Assembly (NCBI GenBank): GCA_945910005.1
Contig: OX246747.1
Location: 34,381,635 to 34,445,634, forward strand
Origin: Isoperla grammatica
Lineage: Eukaryota; Arthropoda; Insecta; Plecoptera; Perlodidae
Direction: 5' to 3'
Length of the DNA stretch: 64,000 nt
The translations under genes were made by a program, and so were the position numbers. The notes beneath the pieces were generated by a model. That model ran no database searches. It was not told where the DNA came from and saw only the letters and a list, made by a program, of their open reading frames with translations. This document shows, piece after piece, positions 57,645-64,000 of this stretch (position 1 is its first letter; each line of letters starts with the position of its first letter).

Positions 57645-60600
57645 CACATCTGCTTGCACCTGGGGGGCTCTTCCTGAAAGTTGTCACGGTGACAATACTC
57701 GCCACAGCAAACAGCCAATAGCAAGTGACAATAGCAGTGCACTAGCACTGCTGGCCTTCTTTCCTATGAATAAATAATAGGAGAATAAATACTACAGTTC
57801 GTCTCTATCCAAGATCCACGCCAGTAAAGAGGACTCCTCAAAGGTGGGCTTATTTCCCGCTCGCTGTGCAAGGTTGTAAACGTCAAGCTTGTCACCAGGA
57901 AGGATGCACAGTTTTTAAAGAAAGTGACCACCAATGATTTCTATTGAAATAACAAAAAACAGCGGCTTGACAATAGCGACGACGGGAGCTCGGGATTCGG
58001 TCCTTTTTCAAACGGTCGGCCATAATTATCTCTTGCTCAGGAAAAATGACCATCACTAATGAAAGTGCTATTTTACTACTCTTCTTGACAAACCCGTTAT
58101 GAGAATGGCTAATCCTGAATACTTATGGTCGAAGGTCGGTGTGGTTTGGAGCTGTCTTTACTATGTTAGAAGGTAAGTGGTTTGCCAAATAAAGGGGATG
58201 ATTAACAGCATTAGTCTCAAGCGCGGACTGGCCAGGGATGCCGGGACGCGATCGCATCCCGGGCCCCTGGGCAAATCCGGGCCCTTTGGCGGTCCGGGCC
58301 CCCGGGCTGCCACCAGAAAGTTCCTATGATATAAATACTTCTCTGTGTATTGGTAAAAAAATCTTAACCCCACTCTATAAGTATTATTTTGAAATTATAA
58401 TTGAATTTATTGTAATATTTATTGTAAATATTCAATGTAATTAATTGAAATTATTTGCTACTGGTAGGGTGGCCTCTGTTAATCGCGCCCTAAAATCGCA
58501 TTTTAGGCCATAAAATTCAATCCAACCACAAAAAATTTTTTGCGCCTGCGGCGTATTTGCCTCCGGCGGCTGGGGCAGACCCCAGCTGCGCCACGACACC
58601 TCGTGTGGGCCCCCCGAAACCCAGCATCCCGGGCCTTTTTATGCCAGTCCGCCCCTGATTAGTCTCCAACAATAAGAGACAGTTCCTTTTAGTTCGCATT
58701 TTGCTGGCGTGTATCTCGAATTGGGATAGAGAATAATGTAAATCCTGTACCGACGTCTGTTCTCCGTCTGTGTCTCAGATCCCGTGCAAGCACGTGTTCT
58801 GCCTGTCGTGTGGCAAGCGCGAGGACAAGGTGTGTCCGCGCTGCCTCGAGAAGGTGACGCGCGTCGAGCAGACGGGACTCGGGACCGTGTTCATGTGCAC
58901 GCACGGCGGGACCCGGTACGGCAACGCGGGCTGCAGGCGGACCTACCTGTCGCAGCGGGACCTGCAGGTAAGATCATCATCATCATCATCATCATCTGTT
59001 GCCACGTCCAATAGGGCTGGGAGAAAACGGTTAATTTTGTAAACGTTTATTTTTCCAAATTTTTCGCGTTTAAACGTTTAAACGTAACACCCCTCCAGTT
59101 CTCAAAATGATAACAAAAAAGTGAGTTATAATGTTGCGAAGAAACATGTTCAACGAAATAACACGGTTGATTTACTATAATATTCATTGTTGATTATATT
59201 CCCCACCGTTGTGTCCAACTGTCCACAGTCATTTTGACTTCACACACTAAGCTATGCCTCGACGGCTCGTCGGAGAGCTATTACATCGGAAAAATCTGTG
59301 AATTTGGTTTTGACACGGTTAAACGTATATGAATGTTTGTACACGTATATTTCCTCGCGGGCGTTTACACGTTTAAACGACTCAGCCCTAACGTCCAACT
59401 CTGCGTTGGGTCGGCATTGAAGATAAGCCTCTCCATCTTCTTCTATCCTGCCACCACTCTTCCCCCTCAACTACATTCCAGTCCCCTCCTCGCATTTCCA
59501 CATCCTTCCTCACTTTGTCGTGCCATCTTTGTCGTGGTCTTCCTCGATCGTCCTTCTACCTGGAATCTCCAGTTCTAGCATTCTCCTCGGCAATCTTTCT
59601 CCGTCCATCCTCTTGACATGTCCGAACCATTTCAGTCTTCTCTCTCCAATACGCTCCAATAAACTCCTTACGCCTAGTTGGTTTCTTATGTCGTCATTCC
59701 TTATCCTGTCCCATCTAGTCTTCCCCACAGTACTTCTCAAAAACTTCATGTCTGCAGCTTGTACCAGGCTCTCTTCTGGTGTTGTCATCGTCCAAGTCTC
59801 CGCTGTGTATGTTAGTATTGGGACGAAGTAGGTTAATATTAATAATAATTATAATAATAATAAATGGTCTTTATCAGGCAAAGTTAAGCTAAAAGCTTTT
59901 TTACAACTTAACCATACACTACATTGACAATGAGTACAGACAAATATTTATGCACAACTTAACCGTACACTAGATTTACAATGAGTACAGTTACAGACAA
60001 TATTTATGCACAATAGTACAAAACGTACAGTTATGAATTAGAAATTAACATCTAGGCCTATAAGCTGAAATTAAGAATAGATAAGAATTAGGGATGCACA
60101 CGATAATCGATATTATCGTTCGATATTCGATATGCAATAAAATTTCGATAATCGATAATACAAATATTATCGAATGGTCTGATTTCTAAAAAAGCGGGTT
60201 TGTAAAGCATTATTTCGTTCTTCTCAGACCTTTCTAGTATTGAAATACTCAAAGATACCGCCAAAATACTAGGCCTCGGGCCTCGTAAAATGTGATTATA
60301 CTCTCAGCAGTGTCACGTCAGATGTGTCCAAGTAATGTTGCCATATCCTTATGTGCTCGATTAGGCGACATATCACTGAAACTGTAAAAGATTACTTCAA
60401 TTTTGTAAATTTATTATCGTTCGATATTATTGATCGATAATGCAGTCATCTTTTCGATTATCGATAGTTTTTATTTTATCGATAATAGGGATGTACAGTA
60501 GAGCCTAGGCCTAGACCTAGGCCAACTCATTGGTGAGAGGTTTGGGACAATCCACTAGGCCTAGGGTGTAGAAAACACTATTTATATAAATTTAAAATGT

Positions 60601-63600
60601 ATACTAAACTAAGCATAAAACTCATTTGCACTATCAAATATGCAGTGTTGGGGCAGTTCTTTTTTAAAATGAACTTTCTAAAAGTTCAGTTCACAGTTCA
60701 AATAATGAACTTTTAAAAAGTTCAAGTTCTTTTAAAACTTAAAATTTTGAAAAGTTGAAGTTCGTCTAAAATATGAACCAAGTTCTTTTAAAAGGTCATT
60801 TGTAAAAACAAATTTTTTTAAAGGCCCACATCAACCACCGCCACATCGCGGTGCCGGCCAGCATGGAGGCCCAGTTCCCGCTGGTGGTGACGGGCGGCCA
60901 GACCAAGCCCCCGCAGCCCCCGGACGCGGGCGTCGGTCCCCCCAGGCAGCAGAAGCCCCCGGGCGTCGTCGTGGAGCCGCAGCGGGCGAAGCCTCCGCCC
61001 ACCGTGGGCGACCCGCGGATACAGCAACACGTGCCGCCCCCCGTACAGCAGCAGCACAGGCGGTCGCCGCCCCAGCCCCAGCCCCAGCCGATAGCGACGC
61101 AGCAGACGGCCGCGTTCAATCCGCACAGGTGCGTACGTGGCGGCGGTTACGACGTGATTCCATGTGATGATTTTACCGAGAAAAAAATTTTGATTTTTGT
61201 TTCTGAATTAACCAGTTCTGTGGTCATGACGAGATACTCCGTCACGCCGGTTATATCCCAGTAGCGCCTTGGACGTAATATCTCGTCATAAGTATTTTGA
61301 AATCCCTCCCACAGTGGCCGTGACAAGTCTCGCTTTAAAATTTTCCTGCACTCTCTGCGAAGAAGTTAGTTCAATCTTTTTCCGCTAGATAGAACTACAT
61401 GTATTGAAATGCTGTCAGCAACACGTGTTTGGAGAGAAGGAGGTCTGACGACCGACCGACCGCTAGTAGCGTGGGGAAATAAGTCGCCACTGAACTGCTT
61501 AATACAGGAAACTGGGCCAGTTTAACACTGAGCCGCATGGCGACACAAGTTCACGTATAAAGTTGAACACCAAGCTGCTAGACAGCAGCTTGATCGCAAG
61601 ACAGTCGATAACAAAATTTGGCAGTTTTAGATGCAGCGAGTGAACTTCTTCGCGTCGATCATTCACCTAGTTTAACTCCAAGCCGCTAGGCCGGCTGTCG
61701 CCAGAAATCGACGGAAGTTTCCTGTATTAAGCGATAGCGCCTATTAAAGTATTAGGTGGTGATTTTACCGAGAAAACAATTTCGATTTTTGTTTAACTGA
61801 AATAATGAAAAATCGTGATTTTTTTCGATTTTTCCTTTATATACAAAAAATCCTCGCGTTTGCTTCCAGGCCGTCGATCATCCACCCGGTCCAGACGTAT
61901 CCCACGCCACCGCCCATAACGCAGCACCAGCCGCAGAACCAGCGTACCAACCTCATCACCGTACCGATTCAGGACAACACCTCCGGCCAGATGATGATAG
62001 ACCAGGGCTACCACCATTACCAGCAGCAAGGTAGGAAGCGCAACCGTCTACGACTACTTTGGAATCGATCTATCTATATATTTTTCCAACGCAGTGAAAT
62101 TTCTTTAAACAAAAGTCTTTGTAACAAAATGATCTATAGGACTAGGCCTATAACAAACTGTTTTTGATTTCCCAAAAAGTTCATATAGGCCTATATGTAA
62201 AGGTACCATCTTTATAAAGAAATGTTCTTTATAACAAAATTATAATCTGGCCCCCAAGAGTTCTTTGTAAAGAAGTTTTACTGTTTAGGGTGTATTCACG
62301 TATTGTGCATGGTGGCCACATTGGAGGCCACAATGGCATGTGATTGGTAGTTCATTGTTACTATGTTTCAGCTGGCGTTTGATGCAAATTCAACCGTTCT
62401 CTAACTTTGGTTTGCTATTATTACTTAAAATCAACATAAACAAACTCTTTCGTCTAGATTACTCTTTTAATCGTTTACAAAGGCATGCAATAATCATTTT
62501 CGTACACTTTATCGGGGGATATACGTGTTCCAACTTGTCATATTTCCCCGTAAACAATATTATTCGTTTTCTATTGACAGCTAAATGAACGTTGAAATAG
62601 TACTATAGGTGGCCTCCAATATGGCCGATGTGACGTCACGTGAATACTCCCTATAATTAAATGGTACACTATTTCAACGTTCAGGTTTATTAAGACGGGT
62701 CCGGGCCTACATATCACTGAATGAAAAGGGATTTTTCGGGTTTTTTTAATTTTTTTTTTGTTATCGGTAATTGCAATAAAAGAAAAGTTCTTATTTTACT
62801 GACATTTCCGAAACTTAAAACAAATCCGAAATAGTATATACTTCCGGTCACAACATTTTTATTGTAATTCTTTTCGTAACATACTTTCACTGGCAATAGT
62901 TACTTATTTCGTTTCATCTAATCTCCTTTTTGTTCCCACCCTGTCGTTTGTATTCCTTGCCAAATACTATAAAAATCAACTTGCTCCATCCTTTTACAGT
63001 TAAACGGGCTTTTCGGGCCAATTTACACTTCAGGCGGGCCTGGGCTTTTATTAGCTGGGCTTTTATTAGCCGGGCTTCTATATTTAGGCCCGTGCAAACC
63101 TCTAGTGTTCGGTGACTTCTAGCAGGCAGTGATCAGTGGCTGGAACGCTCATTATTGGCTTCCGTACTTGTTCTTCTTTTCTTATACCCACAGTTGACAT
63201 CTGATCTAATGACATCATGTATTTTCTGGTCAGCCAGTAGAGATAGGACTCCCACGTTGTTAGTGTAATACTTACGATAATTATTACGAGGGCAACAAGT
63301 ATCGTTTACAACGACAACAAGGCAGTAGGTATACTCCTTCTGTTGTCCCCAACATTTCTCAGTGGCATACTGTATAACACCAGTATGCTTAGCAATGTAA
63401 ATACATATTAGGTCAGGGGGTGGCTATAGCCACCAGGATTCTAGGGCACTTCAAGAGCTCCTAACACCGGCTTGCCAGGTCTGTCATGTCCTCTTCAAAT
63501 TCACTCTCTTTTCTTCCCACCAGCTCACGCCATCCACTTCTGTCTTCCCACAGTCTTTTTGCTTGCACTTCTTGCCAACTTCTACCTCTATCTTCTACAG

Positions 63601-63933
63601 CATTTATATCAATTATAATTAATTAAATATATAGTTAAATTAATGTGTATTAGGTGCTCGAGTATTAGTATTACAGGTCCCAGATAATACTAAACTCCGT
63701 TGTTTCCAGGCTACGTGGGCTACAGCGTTCCGCCGCCGCAACCCGCGTACTACGGCGCTCCACAGGGGGGCTACCCCCCGCAGACGGGCAACGTCCAGGC
63801 CTACCCCCAGCCCCCTCCGAACCAGCCACCCCCGAGACCTCAGTACCAGGACCCCAACGCCCAGCAGTACGGCCAACCCCCGCCCAACCAGTGGCACCAA
63901 CAGCCCAACAATCAGCAGACGTTCTATAGATAG
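56182..63933 (+). CDS. CBLL1: Hakai-type RING E3 ubiquitin ligase (CBLL1), 7 exons
   Basis: Hakai is an E3 ligase for phosphotyrosine-bearing cadherin and a conserved partner of the m6A writer complex. Exons: 56182-56295, 56460-56568, 57069-57256, 58779-58967, 60824-61128, 61870-62030 and 63710-63933 (TAG). Phases all join, 429 aa (human 491). RING residues: C124, C127, C140, H142, C145, C148, C156, C159. The HYB zinc finger follows ([13 protein letters not shown], then AHINHRH across the 1.9-kb intron 4). The C-terminal half is Pro/Gln/Tyr-rich and contains the family block NLITVPIQD. The first exon encodes an RG repeat tract ([20 protein letters not shown]), which human Hakai lacks at its N-terminus. 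The start could also be the ATG at 56212. Introns hold hAT-like, LINE and MITE insertions. Confidence 0.93.
58219..58657. mobile_element. hAT-like element with CAGGGGCGGACTGGC end
   Basis: The right end is the inverse of CAGGGGCGGACTGGC and the left end reads AAGCGCGGACTGGCC. Flanked by ATTAGTCTC at 58210-58218 and 58658-58666 (the last eight bases fit the hAT duplication size). GC-rich, non-coding, in Hakai intron 3. Confidence 0.75.
58970..59830 (-). mobile_element. RTE-like LINE 3' fragment split by a hAT-like insert
   Basis: Sister of 38916-39290. The minus-strand frame at 59510-59788 encodes [38 protein letters not shown] and LELEIPGRR. The (GAT)n tail is at 58976-58996. The piece is interrupted at 59012-59390. 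It lies in Hakai intron 4. Confidence 0.78.
59012..59390. mobile_element. 379-bp hAT-like element inside the LINE fragment
   Basis: Starts TAGGGCTGGGAGAAAACGGT and ends GACTCAGCCCTA, with an exact 8-bp duplication ACGTCCAA at 59004-59011 and 59391-59398. The empty site is seen in the 38916 LINE copy. Reverse-oriented sister of 42366-42846. Confidence 0.9.
60089..60490. mobile_element. Possible hAT-like remnant with ATCGATAATCGAT palindromes
   Basis: Begins TAGGGATGCACACGATAATC with many TCGATAATCGAT words at both ends of a 400-base stretch, as in the better-defined elements. The matching right terminus and target duplication were not found. Confidence 0.35.
60643..60800. mobile_element. Truncated hAT-like element next to Hakai exon 5
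   Basis: Starts CAGTGTTGGGGCAGTTCTTT, a common hAT terminus, followed by repeated AAAAGTTCA/TGAACTTTT words. The right end is missing. Exon 5 begins at 60824. Confidence 0.45.
61166..61805. repeat. 45-bp direct repeats enclosing a palindromic element
   Basis: GATTTTACCGAGAAAA plus flanking sequence occurs at 61166-61210 and 61758-61805 in the same orientation. Between them (about 61479-61746) inverted blocks GCTTAATACAGGAAACT mark a MITE-like insert. Hakai intron 5. Confidence 0.5.
62288..62651. mobile_element. 364-bp MITE with TGACGTCACGTG near its end
   Basis: Ends GGGTGTATTCACG and CGTGAATACTCCC with ATTGGAGGCCAC further inside each arm. Carries TGACGTCACGTG at 62631-62642. A diverged relative occurs at 25600-26010. 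Hakai intron 6. The target duplication is not exact. Confidence 0.65.
63020..63105. mobile_element. hAT-like terminus remnant
   Basis: Ends GGCCCGTGCAAACCTCTA, the inverse of a terminus type known in hAT elements (TAGAGGTTTGCACGGGCC), preceded by three GGGCTTTTATTAGC-like repeats. No left partner found. Confidence 0.35.
63165..63630 (-). mobile_element. LINE remnant, same family as 37830 and 39596
   Basis: Minus-strand pieces encode [20 protein letters not shown] and, nearer the 3' end, [11 protein letters not shown], matching the WSELVKGRK and LYWLARRMMT blocks of the copy at 39596-40030. Frames are broken. Hakai intron 6. Confidence 0.45.
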
Positions 63934-64000
63934 GGAGTGCGTGCGCGAGGTTCGTCGTTTGTCACTCCGCTATGGATTTGTTGCGTTCATTTCGAGTACA

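Noticed and set aside
60089..60490. A complete hAT-like element
   Set aside because: Only the left terminus is recognisable, so it was kept as a low-confidence remnant.

Overview
This is animal nuclear DNA. It has multi-exon genes with GT/AG introns, TATA-type promoters, AATAAA signals, tRNA- and 5S-derived SINEs, LINE remnants and many non-autonomous DNA transposons. The protein set (alpha-tubulins, PCYOX1, METAP2, an hnRNP A-type protein, Hakai/CBLL1), the compact gene structures and the constant AGGCCTA / CCTAGG words in non-coding DNA suggest a marine invertebrate, possibly an echinoderm or another invertebrate deuterostome. That assignment is a guess. No prokaryotic or viral gene was seen.

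Layout. 1-13 kb: alpha-tubulin A (minus), then PCYOX1 (plus, four exons, head-to-head with tubulin A), then alpha-tubulin B (minus) with a 2.7-kb intron holding a hAT-like element with Grainyhead-type palindromes. 13-30.6 kb: gene-poor and repeat-rich. It holds microsatellites, a 31-bp minisatellite of about 1 kb, a 180-bp tandem repeat, SINEs, a 492-bp foldback, nested inverted modules, and one weak candidate for a small secreted peptide. 30.6-33.7 kb: alpha-tubulin C (plus) with a CRE and TATA box. 34.8-45.7 kb: METAP2 (plus, ten exons), whose introns are crowded with LINE, SINE, hAT-like and TTA-target-site elements. 49-53.4 kb: three minus-strand exons that join in phase into an unrecognised small membrane-protein reading frame. 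53.6-54.9 kb: an hnRNP A/B gene with an intronless CDS (minus). 56.2-63.9 kb: Hakai/CBLL1 (plus, seven exons).

The genes do not form one pathway. The tubulins supply microtubules; METAP2 trims initiator methionines; PCYOX1 breaks down prenylcysteine; hnRNP A binds pre-mRNA; Hakai is a RING E3 ligase linked to the m6A writer complex. The unusual features are mostly in the non-coding part: transposons nested inside transposons with exact target-site duplications, and METAP2 splice sites that have been copied, hemmed in or built by repeats. I did not find a clearly new multi-gene system. The best novelty candidates are the hidden membrane-protein exons, the METAP2 splice-site repeats, and the hAT-like elements with subterminal palindrome arrays.
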